This document shows positions 10,161 to 21,991 of a stretch of DNA of 64,000 nt, piece after piece. The notes under the pieces were generated by a model. The model was given only the letters and a program-made list of their open reading frames with translations. It searched no databases and was not told the origin of the DNA. The stretch is from Conoideocrella luteorostrata (lineage: Eukaryota; Ascomycota; Sordariomycetes; Hypocreales; Clavicipitaceae), in assembly GCA_032433595.1 (NCBI GenBank), contig JASWJB010000235.1, positions 1 through 64,000 of the forward strand. The letters are read 5' to 3'. A program made the translations under genes and the position numbers. Position 1 is the first letter of the stretch, and every line of letters starts with the position of its first letter.

Positions 10161-13100
10161 GGGAGGGCCAAGCAATTGACGGCATACACATATTTCCAAA
10201 AATAAAAATAAAAATGAAAATAAAAATTGCCATGCTCTTTCCCCAACCAACCCCAAGGTTTTTGCTTTCAACAGATACCCGCGGGAATACAGAGCAACCA
10301 CGGGGTACCGGTCGGCTATTAAACCGTCACCCATTGCTCTGAATAGTTCATTGCTGTAGCTATTGTATAACTTAGTTGTCGGCAAGACAGGATGTTCGAT
10401 AGGATACGGAGTAGATTGTCTGGCACATGCAGACCAATATTTTGCTTGGGTTAAAAAAAAATATAGAGAACCTTAACTGTGGTCAAGCTACCAAATGGCG
10501 CGGCATTCGTCGCTTCACCATGCTCGCTCTCATCATGCGCCAACCAAACAAACTTACGAGCATGTCGTGCAATCCAGCGATACCCTGTTCAGTTTGCTGA
10601 TTGTGGATGCGTAGAAATTTAACATTTTCTTGCTGCTGGATGGGTGAAATGCCCCCCCTCTTTCCAAACCGGCATCTTTTTGCCCTGTATGGAGCACTCT
10701 GCGTGCAATGACGCATGGGAAAAGATTAAAATCTGGTCTTGATGAGGAGCTCTACCCCCTGCTTCTTTTTTTTTTCGATGGCGTACCCCTGTAACCAGCG
10801 AAAGAGACACTGGGGCCAAGTCTGATTTGGATACTCTGGCAATGCCTGCGTCGATTAACCAGATCTCTTCCTCTGTCGCGAACAGCGCTGTCTCTGGTGC
10901 TGGCTGGATTGTTACGGAGCAAGGAGCCGTATGGTATGCAGCGGGGCATAATAGCATCCCGCCTTCACTCCTTTTCTTGGGGAACACTATCTATTCGGTA
11001 CAGTCTATTAGTTATTGTTCTGTTTTACAGGAGTCTTGAAATTGTACTCCGTACACAGTTGCATCATTCCGCGTCGTGGCGGTCACATCTGTGCTCCGCA
11101 TGAACAAGAGTCCGTTCATTGCACAATATTTCCCAATATTCGATATCAATCGCTAGTGACCCCTGCAGCCATTCACCTCATGATAATATTGTTTATATCG
11201 CAACTCCGTACATATGTGTTATGATACGAAAACACACTGATACAGGATTGCGGTATTGTGCTCTCGGTCGTCTCACCGAGTCTCGTGTGGCGGAACGGCG
11301 TTCACAACACAGGGATCATGACAACCACTTGCATACAGACATCGGATGGAAACCCGCCAGCGTTTCGTCAAGATTGCCCGGTGAAGAGACCGAAAAGAAC
11401 GGGCTGTTGCCAGCCACTCCTACGGAATACAGTCTGCTGAGTACAATGGTGGTGGGCTTACGGTGTAAGCTTCCGTCACAAATCAAGCACAGCAGGGATC
11501 ATGGCGATGTGGCTGAGGGTGGTAAACCCTGCGAATTGACCGGTGCCAGACTAAAAGACCACAAATCATATAATTAAAACCTATCGTCATGCTACCGGTA
11601 CCGCACGGAGCACTCCGTACATGCATCGCGGTATCGTGTAGGGCTGGAATAGCTGTCAGCAAAATCCGAGTTTGATACGTGGCTCACCTGTGCTCCAGAA
11701 CTCCGTACTGTAAATACAGTAATAGTAATATAAAGGTACGGAGTACGTCAACACGAAAAGAGCACAGGGTTCCACAAACTTTCTCGCTCCATGCGGGTGG
11801 TCACCTGGTACGGGAATAGAGATTGGGAGCTGCGTCATGTGCTGCCATGAAATCACAGATGTCAGGTTACGACCCGACCCTAATTTATCGTTCCATAAGA
11901 ACCGGATATAATACGAGTCTGACAAATTGCGACGATATGACGATGGGCATCAGGGTGCGATTTTGGGATTGGAAAAGGGGTGGGGGGGGCGCCACGAAAG
12001 AGAGAGGTGGACATGAGGGGTGACAGCACAGCAAGGGGGCTGATAGCACCTGGTATATATCGCATTGCAACAAGGCGTACAGGTCGATATACGGAGGACT
12101 GTTACTCCGTACGTTGACAATAAATGTTGGTGAGTACAATGGTTCGCATACAAACGTCGTGTCGAAGGATGATCCTACCTTTCCCCATGTTGCATTGGCA
12201 TGCTTATTAGAGTTGACACTCTCGCAACACTCCACTCGATTTCTGGTGCACAAATAGACCTGCATGGAAAACATAATCTACAGTAATTCAGTACAAACGA
12301 TTGGTATGAATACAATACAGATGCGTGCCTGCTTGCCGTCTGGACGCCTCTTATCATGGTGACCAGAATGAGGTGCTGTAGCGTTAAGTACAGAGTGTTA
12401 CGGAGCTCGGAGTAGAGTACGGAGTAGAGCACAATATTGTACTCCGTAGACTCACGAATAAAATTTTATGGGTTGAGGACGGGGTTTGCATCGTCTGGAG
12501 ATCCTAATGTAGTTATTTTAAAGCCCCAGCCACGGCTAACCATCGATACTTCTTTGGCTATAACAAGTTGCGAACACAATACCGTACGGTGAGCTAAGGG
12601 TCGGTCCATAAAGCAGCGGCTGTTTTGTACGATAGTGTAGGTAAGGAGGACGTACAACACAATAGATTGCATGTACTAGCCAACGTACTTCCTGCAAAAC
12701 CCTGCTCCATAGGGGGTGCCGGTTGCCTATTCGGGACTTGTTTGTACGTGCGATGGAAACTGTCTTGTCCTCATGCTGTATGGAGTATGTACTGTGCCGC
12801 AGTTAGTTCTAGTTAGTATGCATGTGTTGTGGACTACTCCGTAACTGGGAACGAAAGGTGAAGATGGATGGGGGGGTTCGGTTCTTGCTCACTCACTACT
12901 AGTAAACGAACGAATTGCACTCCGTACGGAGCAATGGGGATCGGATCTTAGCGCACCGCTCATAGACCATCCCCCGTTTCATAAACAGAATAGTGATCCA
13001 ATCACAGAGTCAAGCGCCGAGCCTTTCCAGGGGGTTTGCGGTGCGGCTGTCGGACATGGTGGCGAGCGGCGTCTGAGGATGGAGCTAAGTTAAGGTAAAC

Positions 13101-15649
13101 GAGACTAGACCACGGCATTGGGACGGAAGGCCAAACGCCCGTCTGCAGCTGAGAGAAAGTGGAAGTGGAGGTGAGTGAGACCTACATACATTTTGTGCAA
13201 TATGTCGTCAGCCTATCACACGGTACTCCAGCTTCAGCATGGGGGACTTTGAAATATTGCATGCCCGCTTGGAGATGATTTCGTGAAGTACCTAGGTACC
13301 TAAGCACCTACGAATGCGGTGGTTGATGCCTTCGCAGCAGGGGGGGATGCATATGGTGAAAAGCAGAAGGGAAGAGATCAGAGGACTTCTTGCACAGAAG
13401 GAGCCAGACTCTCATGACCCAGGCATAACCGTCACTTGCAACGTCCAGAGCACCCATGGCACGATACGGAGTAACTACGATATTGCAGTCCAGAGACTCC
13501 CCAGGTAGCGGAGGAAGGTTGTAAAGAAACAGCAAACCGTTTCGAATCCCGCAAAAGCCACATGGTGCCGGAAATGCAGTGTGCCATCCCGATACAAACA
13601 TTACAGAGTGTCGGACCTCGAAGCTCTCGGGCTGGCGACGTGGATCCCGCGCTAGGTTTGTCCAGAAGTGTTCATCCGTGCGAGTCTGTAGCGACCAGCA
13701 GACGTACGATAGATCTACTGGATGTTGCAAATTGAACAGGTTGCGCCAGATAATCGCAATGGCAGGGGCATTGATGAATACGAGGGCTGATTGCAGTATA
13801 GAGGCGATATTATTACGGTACAACTCACGACGTTGTTGGTTTGCGTTTGTGTGAACGATGCAATAATACATGCGCTTAACTGCGAGTTACTCCGCAAAGG
13901 GTACGTCTTTTCGGGGCTCTTGGCCTGGTCTGTGCCGTCCATTGTCACAGTTTGGAGGGGCAGGGTACACTAGTTAGGTACTTCGCAGATCGAAGCAGAT
14001 ATCCCAGTGTCATCTCTTGTGAGAGACGCAGTCGTTCGGTCTGGTGGCAAAGAGGTAAAATTACAATATTTTACAAAGATGTTTGGTTCCAGGCCGACGT
14101 TGAGAGCATGGCAAAAGTTCTCTAACAATACACCGTTCCAGCCCAAGTACCTACTACTCATGCTTGCATTTTTGGGTCCGGCATGCAATGCCATGTTCGG
14201 GGCTGGTCTATACTCATGTGCGGAGGACAATGTTTTACTAGTTCTGCGTATATTTACTAGTAACAGGCTGCCCGTTTGTCAACCGCCTATAGGACAGATA
14301 ACAACTCAAAGTTAGCATCAGTTATATTGTAATGAGTACACGACGTACTCAGTACAATAGTGAGCATCATGCCAAGGGACCCTCTCTTTAGATTAGCAGC
14401 GGGTACCCGCGCCTCGTTGAACGGCGAGCTATCGAGCGACGAGAGTTGGCTGTTGTCAAAGTAACTACGCAGAAGCTGTAGGTCGCTCGTACATATTGAT
14501 CAATCTTGAACTCTCGTAACGCCTTGTTAGGACACCATGACACAGCTTTATCGAACTGATAGGGCGATAACTAACGGTACGACCTCATTGGTCACAAGCC
14601 CAGCAGGCACTAGTTAGTTATTCTGATTTCTGACCGAGTTGGGCTTGCCTCTCCATGGACCATTAGCTAGTAGACCCGTCAATTCCAGGGTTACTCTTGC
14701 GCACTCGCAGGCGCCCCTTGGGGTCCTTAAGTCCCCCGAGCCCCTGGAACCCCTCTTCAGCCCCTCCATCGAAAACCCAAAGCTCGAAACCGCGAGCTGC
14801 CCGGAGCAGAGTCAATAGCCGACTGGTTCGTGGATATTTTCAGAGTACATGCTTGTAATAGGCAACGCAGGGACGGGGATGAGCCATCAGCAATTAAGAT
14901 TTTAGCAAGTACCTACCTAAGGCAGTTGAACAAAGAGCAAGTTAGCACGGAGTATTTCTAACAATACAACGCAATGAGTTATGCAGTTGATCCGACTATC
15001 TGGTTCAATACTAGTTACTAGTTAGTAGTTGCCCAATGCGCGAACCCCTTCTCCCCCTTCGCCCCTCCATCCCCCCAATGGTGTGGCGCGTCTCCTGAGC
15101 TGATGCTCGAATCGGCACTATGCGCAAATCCCTGCCTGTCCTTGCTGCCAAATGACCGCCTCCTGGCGCATGTACGGAGTACTGCTGATATGCGATCTCG
15201 TCATCTCGTGCCTTCCACCTCCTCCCACCTCCCACCCCCTGGGCTTGTTTGGCAACAGTCCAGTGCTTCAGGATCCTTCCCAGGACCAGCTCTAGTCTCA
15301 GCATGACCGAGTCCACTTATTCGCCGGTCGGCTGTCTAGTCACTGGCTGTGCGCCTCGACAGTCTCAGCCTTTCGATGCTGTCGGTGATCGTGTGAATGT
15401 ACGGAGTACTCCTTACCCCTACTCCATACTTGGTAGTATTGTACTCGGTACTCCGTAGAAACCATCGCAATTGGCAATCATGCCGATGTCAGTACAGCCG
15501 CCACCGCTCTACTCTGCTACCGGTCCATTGGATTATAGTCCTGACTGACTGACTGACCGTTCAGGCTCCCGGCTCCAGCCTGATCAGTAGTCAGCGGAAG
15601 GCAACCTGGTGGTACCTGGCACCTCCATGGCTGCGTGGCTGCGTGGCTC

Positions 15650-16930
15650 CTTGGCTCCTTCTGTTCCATCTTTAATTCTGCTCTGGTACTCCGAACATAG
15701 ATTCGCACCTTCTCTTTTTTCCCACTGCTTCTCCTCCTCTTTTTTCATCCTCTCCTAATGCTCTTTTGCATGCGTATGCCTGCACCTGACGATCTCCTCT
15801 GTCTGATCTGGTTTTGTGACCAACCCGATTGGACATTCCGGCACCGTATCTAAATGCAACCGCCTTATCTGGCCTGCAAACTGCAGCACTCATCCGTCTA
15901 AACGACGACGTCGTCCACGCACTGAAAGTCCTACTACTCAGGTCACTCACTCACTCACCTGCGCTGCACACCTCGCTAATCCACAACCCACAATTCACCC
16001 GCCGCCGACGAGGGGTCCCCTACGCTCATCCAACGGCAACGACTCGCTGGCTCGCTCGCTCATGCTGTTTCGCGCCAGCAAAACCACCAACCAACGACCA
16101 CCACAACCACCACCACCGGTCAAGACTGGAACGCTACGAACACGGTGATTCGCCCATCGACAATCCGGAACCGCCACCCCTGCTTGTTTGAGTCTGTCAA
16201 CTAAGTGCCATTTTGTGGGCATCTGCATCGTGTTGCATTCTAGGCCCTCGCTCGGCGCTTCTGTTTGCCTCGTCACTCCTGTCTTTCTTATTAGCCCACC
16301 GGCCCTCCTTTTTGGCCTCTTCACCCGCCATTTGGGTTCGGTGCATTGCGACTATCTCCTGCCACTTGCTCGCTTCGGGGAGTGCGCACGCCTTGTTGAT
16401 ATCTAACCACAGTCATTAGTTGTCACAACCAACTCCAGCATCGTCCAGCTGTCTGTTCCTTTTCTCCGTCCTGCGACAATACGCCTGTCTCGCTCGCCTG
16501 CACTCTCTCCTTCTAGGGAAAGACTCTGAAGCTCATCGCGAAACCATCATAAGTTGTGCTACGCATATTTCAAGGGAGGAATAGCATCATACCGAAGCAG
16601 TACAGAACTCAAACTCAAACGATTTAAAGTAATCAATCGAAACTTCACTTATCGCCAAACGAGTAGATACAGCTAGAGCAAAATTTCGAAGCGCGATACG
16701 AATAACAGCGTGCAGTCACTTTTCGACTTTTTTTTTCTTTTTCTTTTTTTTGCATAACGAGTCGTCTTATCTTCCGACAACAAGAAGAAGACTCAAAGCG
16801 AGTTGCTTAGCTCAGTCGCCCGAACAGCGGACAGCAGAGTGACGCCAGTTATAACTTCGGTTTTGGGACCAATTTCCACTATCTATACGTTTCTGCGACA
16901 GTAGTCGCTAGACTTACGGCCTAACTCAAC
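15650..16930 (+). promoter_or_regulatory. Long pyrimidine-rich promoter/5' leader of the 16931 gene
   Basis: The plus strand becomes CT-rich from about 15650, with many CTCAC/CCACC runs. It then carries a T-run block (16728-16752, T9-C-T5-C-T8 type) about 180 bp before the ATG. Such CT-rich tracts before the start are usual for well-expressed or regulatory genes in filamentous fungi. The transcription start cannot be placed, and part of this may be spliced leader. Confidence 0.45.
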
Positions 16931-18326
16931 ATGAGTGCCGCAATCGCCATGGCGCCGTCTCCAGCTCCTCACGAGAGACCCCCATTTTCTTCCGCCGACA
17001 TAGCTACCTCTGAGCCAGCTGGCAGCACAAAAGCTGGGGGTCCAAGTCCCCCGTCTGCTCCAAGAGCGCCTGCTGCATCTTCAGGGTCGAACAACAAGAG
17101 CGGAAATTCTTCGACTCAGAGGAATGGGGGTAGTCATAGCCCCAAGGGAAATGGAGCTTCCTCTGCGGCAAAATCTTCACCGACGTAAGTACTTCTTATC
17201 GCGAATCTATCGCCGTACTCTAAATAAGGTTACTGACTGCATCTACAGCACACGTAACAGCGGAGAAGCTGGCCGATCAAAAGTCATAGTCAAGAAGGAA
17301 CCCGGATCGCCTACACTCACAAATATGAAACCTAGACCACGAAGGTTGGATCTTTCGAAGAACACACTCTCATTAGCCAATAACCCAGCTTCTGCAGTCC
17401 CCATGTCTGCCCGCGATAGTCTGGGAATCCAAGAAGTTGGCATCGCTTGCCTATCGCCAGGTTTCGTTACGCAGGATCCTGTTATGAAGGAACAGCTGCA
17501 AAGAAGTCTGTCGGTTCGAGAGCAGCAACGCAACATTATTGAGCAGAGATTACAACAGCAATCTGCAAAAGGTGACGGACCAGGAGACAAAGACAAAGAC
17601 CCAATGTCCGGTTTTGCGGCTAAAACCCCCGGCATGTCTCGTAGAGGCAAAGCACCCCCTGGCCTCTCCATCGTGGCCCCATCTCACGAACAGTTTGCGA
17701 ACGAGCGAGTGATTCAGTCCGCACCACTGGGTCGCAGCTTCACTGGTCATCAACATCCCGTTCCTCTGTCGCGCCATGTCGCTAATAATCCCTCGCACTT
17801 GTCTAGCAGCTCGCATATTCATCATGTCGCCGCCAACCAAACTAATAATCGCTTACCCCCTATTAGCGACGTATTTGGCCACAGCGCCACGGCACATCCT
17901 GACAACGCGCCACCGGCTTTTCAAAGAGGAGCACCCCTACCTTCTCCCAGCCACCAGACGACTCACCAGCAGACACTTGGATCCGGTCGACCAAGAGAGT
18001 ATAAGTCTGCCGAGGATGCGCAACAAGAGCTTGCCGGCGGAAGACCTGAGTTGCTCCCGAAGATTATTCACTATGGTGGCCACCAACCGCCGACTCCTCC
18101 GTCTCCTGCTCCAGGAAGCCGCCAGGCTGATGGGAACCGAAGCGCTAACAAGCGTCGCACAAGAGCCGAATATGAGGACGGCGCCAGTCCACCTCTTGGA
18201 TATGGTCCATCTGCAACCCGACGTGGACCATTTGGCGAGGGTAGAGACAGTCCAGAGACACAACGTGCTAAGAAGGATGAATTTCTTCGCATCTGCTCCA
18301 GAGCGTGGGATCTGTTTCACTCATAA
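16931..18326 (+). CDS. Unrecognised Ser/Pro-rich, probably disordered protein
   Basis: Predicted 443 aa in two exons, 16931-17184 and 17249-18326, joined by a 64-nt intron (donor GTAAGT, acceptor CTACAG). I do not recognise the family. Residues 1-90 are Ala/Ser/Pro/Asn-rich. Basic patches follow (SKVIVKKEPG, KPRPRRLDLSK). A better-ordered stretch lies around 125-195, with RDSLGIQEVGIACLSPGFVT, then VMKEQLQRSLSVREQQRNII, which could form a helix. Further on are His/Gln/Pro-rich segments and NKRRTRAEYEDGAS, a possible nuclear signal. The C-terminal 18 residues (AKKDEFLRICSRAWDLFHS) look like a conserved amphipathic helix. No catalytic motif is seen. A nuclear regulatory role is only a guess. 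It sits alone between two gene-poor stretches. Confidence 0.8.
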
Positions 18327-19001
18327 ATGCAATCAACGTTTTTGAACATTTCATGAGTTATAGGTTATCTGGGGCCGTGGTTCACTGTTTTATTTGTTTC
18401 TAGTTGAAGGGGGAAGAGCACTTGCCTGGTTTCTGCTCTTGATAGGGCTTAATGGGATTCTGTGATTTTACGGCTTTACGATGCACACTTCCATCACATA
18501 TTACTGGGTCTCCCCGTACTCTTTTTGTTGGTTTATTGGACCTGGAGGAGCTGGATAGTGGATTTGCATCATGAGCTGGGCATACTATGTCCCTTAACAC
18601 GGACTTTGACACATTTTGTGTGGTCGTTTTGGGACGCAGCGTTATGAGGGGCAAACATAATTTTTTCTTTGGACATTTTCTTCTTCTTGCTGCCCTCTCG
18701 ATAATATTTTTTCTCCCTCAACCCCTTCATCTACTTAGATTATGAGAGAAGGCATGATCACTGTTGAATTATTTCTTGTCGTTTTCGATATCTGCCCGGC
18801 GGTGGTCCTGTCTGCTGGTGCTTTTGGCCTACTCACAAGGGTACATCTATTTGCTGAAGATGCGGAAGGTGTTGGGAATTGCAATATGATGAGTAACAAA
18901 GACAGGAGGGCAATGCTTGTATTTGGGCAAAATAGGACAAATGGGATGGAATATTTGCTTTGGGGGTAGCAAGGACAGCATTAGCGAGCACACACACGCG
19001 C

Positions 19002-19006
19002 ATATA

Positions 19007-19042
<36 letters not shown>

Positions 19043-19044
19043 TG
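19002..19044. repeat. (TA)n(TATG)n microsatellite
   Basis: Alternating TA repeat running directly into about seven TATG units. Confidence 0.9.
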
Positions 19045-19937
19045 TTCGCTTAGCTATAATTCATACCGTGCTGGAGCTGAACGTACCTATTTAGAAATGA
19101 AGTAAATGTCAGCATACTCGACCAAACTCCAAACTCACGAATTCCAAGAGGAGCGAGAGGAACCTGGCATGAGGCGTAGCACTCGGACTGAAGGCAGCAG
19201 CAGCTAATGTCCCGACGAATATGTTTCTGAGTATGAGGAATGCGTATAAGATCCCTTACCTACGAAGCTACCGAAGCTAGAGTAGTTAATGAGCCACTCT
19301 CGCGCAGACAACGCGTCTTGTATGTTGTTTCAAGCTTATTTACCAAGATTATCTTTTGCTGTACTCAGGTACTCAAGAATTGTCAAGTGGTTCGTCTAGA
19401 GAGGTCAGTTTGAAACCGATTGAAGTGACTGGTATGAGAGGCAAATCCTCCTAGTGCTTTGTCTGATGCAAGCGGCAGAGCCAGGTAGAACACTCACGTG
19501 TTTTCCTTGCCAGGATTGAAAATTTATTTTTAAACACGCAGATTTCAGAGTACCAGGTATCTAGGAGTGGCCAAAGGAAGACGTCTTTGGAAGGAGGTAC
19601 ATATGTGGCAATCACCAACACTCCGTAGGCGTGACATCTGGTAGGTATATAGATAGACATGAATACACGACGAGTTTGGCTAACAGTACCCTAAGCCTCT
19701 ATCTATGCCCCTCCAAAATCGTGATAACCGTCAATGGGGTATTCAATGGTCCATATTCAATCCATAGACTACGGAATGTGGGATTGTGAATGCTGAGCAA
19801 AGCAGAGAACTACTTGTTGCTCTATTTATAACGCTGTCAGCCCACTGTCTCCTATAAAGAGGGTCAATAGTTATGATGATCCGTCAACCCTGTCTTGGGC
19901 GAGCATAATCCAAAAAAGAAAAAAAAAAGTGGGAGGG

Positions 19938-19971
19938 AGAAGAAGAAGAAGAAGAAGAAGAGAAAGAAGAA
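19938..19971. repeat. (GAA)n purine tract
   Basis: Tandem GAA units embedded in a longer purine-only stretch downstream of the SAT4-like kinase gene. Confidence 0.85.
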
Positions 19972-20530
19972 TAAAGAAAAAAGATAATTAGGAACCAAAT
20001 AAAACTAAAGCCCCCAAGCTTCTTCATTTTCTCTCTCTAATCTGGATCCATGAATCGGAAGGCAAAATCCACCCGCCCTAGACATCGGAGAGTACAACAA
20101 GATAATGCTTGTTAGAGGGTCGCACCAACTGATTAAAGCCCAAAAGAACGCCAAAAACGCCGGTGCTCGGTGATGTATCAACAATCAAATGACCATTATG
20201 AGTCAAGTGAGGAAAGAGAGCTCGAATCTCAAAAATTGAGTTGAGGGGAAAAATTCGCACACATGAAGACTGATTAAACAAATAATCTGGGAGAAATGAC
20301 AAAATCTGTTTTAATGGCTGCAGAAGAAGAGTCATCAAGTCGTTAGGTGTTTGTCGTTCAGTAAAACACGGGCGCGAGCATGGCTAGTGTCTTGGTCCAG
20401 TTATCCCAGCTTAGCCAAATGCAGAGGGAGGGCAGAAGAGTCTGCAAGATGTGTCGGGCAGCCATTGTTGCAACGAATGCCTACCATCAGATTGCAGTCC
20501 GCCATGCCAAGCAGCATGACGGACAGTGTG

Positions 20531-21991
20531 TTAGAGACCCTCCTCACCGGCTTTGCAAAGTTTTATCTCGCGAACCCACTCCGACTTGAGGACCTGGGCA
20601 GCTGTAAGGCGGCGGGTTGGATGGGGATCCAGAACTGAATAGATGACGTTGCGGCATCGTGCACGATGCAGTGACTCGATTGGGCCATAGCCCTCTTCGT
20701 CGCGGCGACCTTCGAGATAGCGAGCATAGAATTCGTCTTCGTCCTTCTTGGCCACGCGCCAGAGGTGACGCCCGGTTCGCATGGCCATATAGATGACGCC
20801 GCACGCCCAGACATCGACCGCGCGGGCGTCGAATTCCTTGTCAGTGTATTCTTCAGGTGAGATGTAAGGGGCCGAGCCGCATAAGCCAGAAACCATATGC
20901 GCGTCCGTCTCCCAAGCCATTCGGAAACACTCCCCATTACCGAAATCAGTGATCTTGAGTGCGCCCCGGGTAGTCAGGAGTAAATTTTCGGGTTTCAGAT
21001 CTCTATGAGCAACACCCATTTCGTGAAGGTACTCAACTCCACGCATCATCTGCTTGAAGAAGCAATCGGCCTCCTGAACCTCAAGCTTGCCACTTGAGAG
21101 GATAAGGGTGTAGAGATCACCCCCGGCACAAAACTCCATCACTTCACAATAGTCGCCCTTGGCATCCTTGAGCAAGTCGAGAGTGTGGATCACGTTTGGG
21201 TGTCGGAGAGACGAAGAAATGCAGAACTCGGCGGTGAGACGCTTGCTGTACTTTTTTTCAGTTTCCTCGGGACGGCGGCGGAACTCCTTGACAGCAAAGA
21301 GTTTTTCGGAGGCGCCCAACTTTTTGTGGGAGATTCGAACAATACCGAAAGCTCCACGTCCAACAACTTCATGGCATTTCCCATACTTTTCAACGAGAGT
21401 GGAAGATGGATTGGGGCCCCCCTTTCTTTCCACTGCTTCTTCCTTCTCCTGGCGCAGTGAGTCAACCCAGTTGGAGACGAGCGATAAGTCGTGGTCAGGA
21501 GTTGCCTCGGGTTTTTTGCCCAGTAGAGTGCGCCACATGTCAGATAATTTCTCCTGTCGGCGGCTCGACTTTAAATGGTGCTCGTGGCAGCCTTGCGCTT
21601 CCGGGTTCGGAGAGAAGCGCAACGCGACCTCCTTGCCTGCAATGACTTTGGAGGTGTTTTGAGTCTTGTCGGAAGGTCGCTCGGAAGAGTCTTTCTGTGA
21701 GGAAGCGGGCGACGAGCTGCCGTTCATGGAGGCGCCGCGAGGTCGACCGGTTGGTTCCCCATTGCCGTTGCTTGTTTTCGGCACATCTTTACTCGAGAAC
21801 ATTCGGGTAAAGCGTTCTTTGACCGAGGCCTTCTCTGACGTGGGCCTCAGATGTGAAGATTCGCTTGCTGAATCGATGTCTTGAGGCGCAAGGGCCGGCG
21901 ACTTCTTGGAACCGTCATGGGATCTAATTGACGATGGTTTTGAGCTCGGCGCAGAATTGGGCTTCGACGAAGCAGCGGAAGCAGCGGGCAT
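20531..21991 (-). CDS. Ser/Thr protein kinase, SAT4(HAL4)/HAL5 family
   Basis: Single-exon gene of 486 aa. The frame is open 60 codons further upstream but without an ATG at its far end, so MPAASAASSKPNSAP at 21991 is taken as the start. Residues 1-150 are Ser-rich and disordered. The kinase domain spans about 203-475: glycine loop GRGAFGIV, the AVKEF lysine, catalytic HRDLKPENLLL, DFGNGE, GSAPYISPEEY, and DVWACGVIYMAM. Family knowledge: SAT4/HAL5-type (NPR subgroup) kinases control plasma-membrane transporter stability and cation homeostasis in fungi. The Ser-rich N-terminal tail followed by this kinase core is the usual layout. The substrate here is not knowable from sequence. Confidence 0.93.
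   Translation of the reverse strand: MPAASAASSKPNSAPSSKPSSIRSHDGSKKSPALAPQDIDSASESSHLRPTSEKASVKERFTRMFSSKDVPKTSNGNGEPTGRPRGASMNGSSSPASSQKDSSERPSDKTQNTSKVIAGKEVALRFSPNPEAQGCHEHHLKSSRRQEKLSDMWRTLLGKKPEATPDHDLSLVSNWVDSLRQEKEEAVERKGGPNPSSTLVEKYGKCHEVVGRGAFGIVRISHKKLGASEKLFAVKEFRRRPEETEKKYSKRLTAEFCISSSLRHPNVIHTLDLLKDAKGDYCEVMEFCAGGDLYTLILSSGKLEVQEADCFFKQMMRGVEYLHEMGVAHRDLKPENLLLTTRGALKITDFGNGECFRMAWETDAHMVSGLCGSAPYISPEEYTDKEFDARAVDVWACGVIYMAMRTGRHLWRVAKKDEDEFYARYLEGRRDEEGYGPIESLHRARCRNVIYSVLDPHPTRRLTAAQVLKSEWVREIKLCKAGEEGL

Larger units (their letters stand above)
8569..15650. other. Gene desert with dispersed palindromic words
   Basis: About 7 kb with no supported gene. The longer frames (9097-9684 plus, 13308-13871 minus) have no domain content and contain copies of the dispersed TACGGAGTA word, which otherwise stays out of exons. 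The region holds many such words, for example at 9238, 10121, 10407, 11045, 11735, 12103-12112, 12418-12426, 12440-12448, 12915, 13465, 15173-15181, 15400-15409 and 15449-15457. It also holds CTAGTTAGT-type words (13970, 14612, 15009), a CCTAGGTACCT word near 13291, a long hairpin (9702-9775) and an AAAAG microsatellite. Base composition is not strongly AT-biased, so it does not look like a heavily RIP-mutated block. Confidence 0.6.
18327..20530. other. Convergent intergenic region with microsatellites
   Basis: About 2.2 kb between the 3' ends of two convergent genes. No supported gene. It contains a (TA)n-(TATG)n microsatellite at 19002-19044, a purine-rich (GAA)n tract at 19938-19971, and one ACTCCGTA word near 19621. 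Confidence 0.6.

Noticed and set aside
11119..11577. 152-codon plus-strand frame
   Set aside because: No domain content, in a desert, and no intron or promoter signal that improves it.
13308..13871. 187-codon minus-strand frame
   Set aside because: No recognisable domain, and it crosses a TACGGAGTAAC word.
20340..20638. Plus-strand frames overlapping the end of the SAT4-like kinase
   Set aside because: They overlap the kinase C-terminus on the opposite strand and have no domain content.
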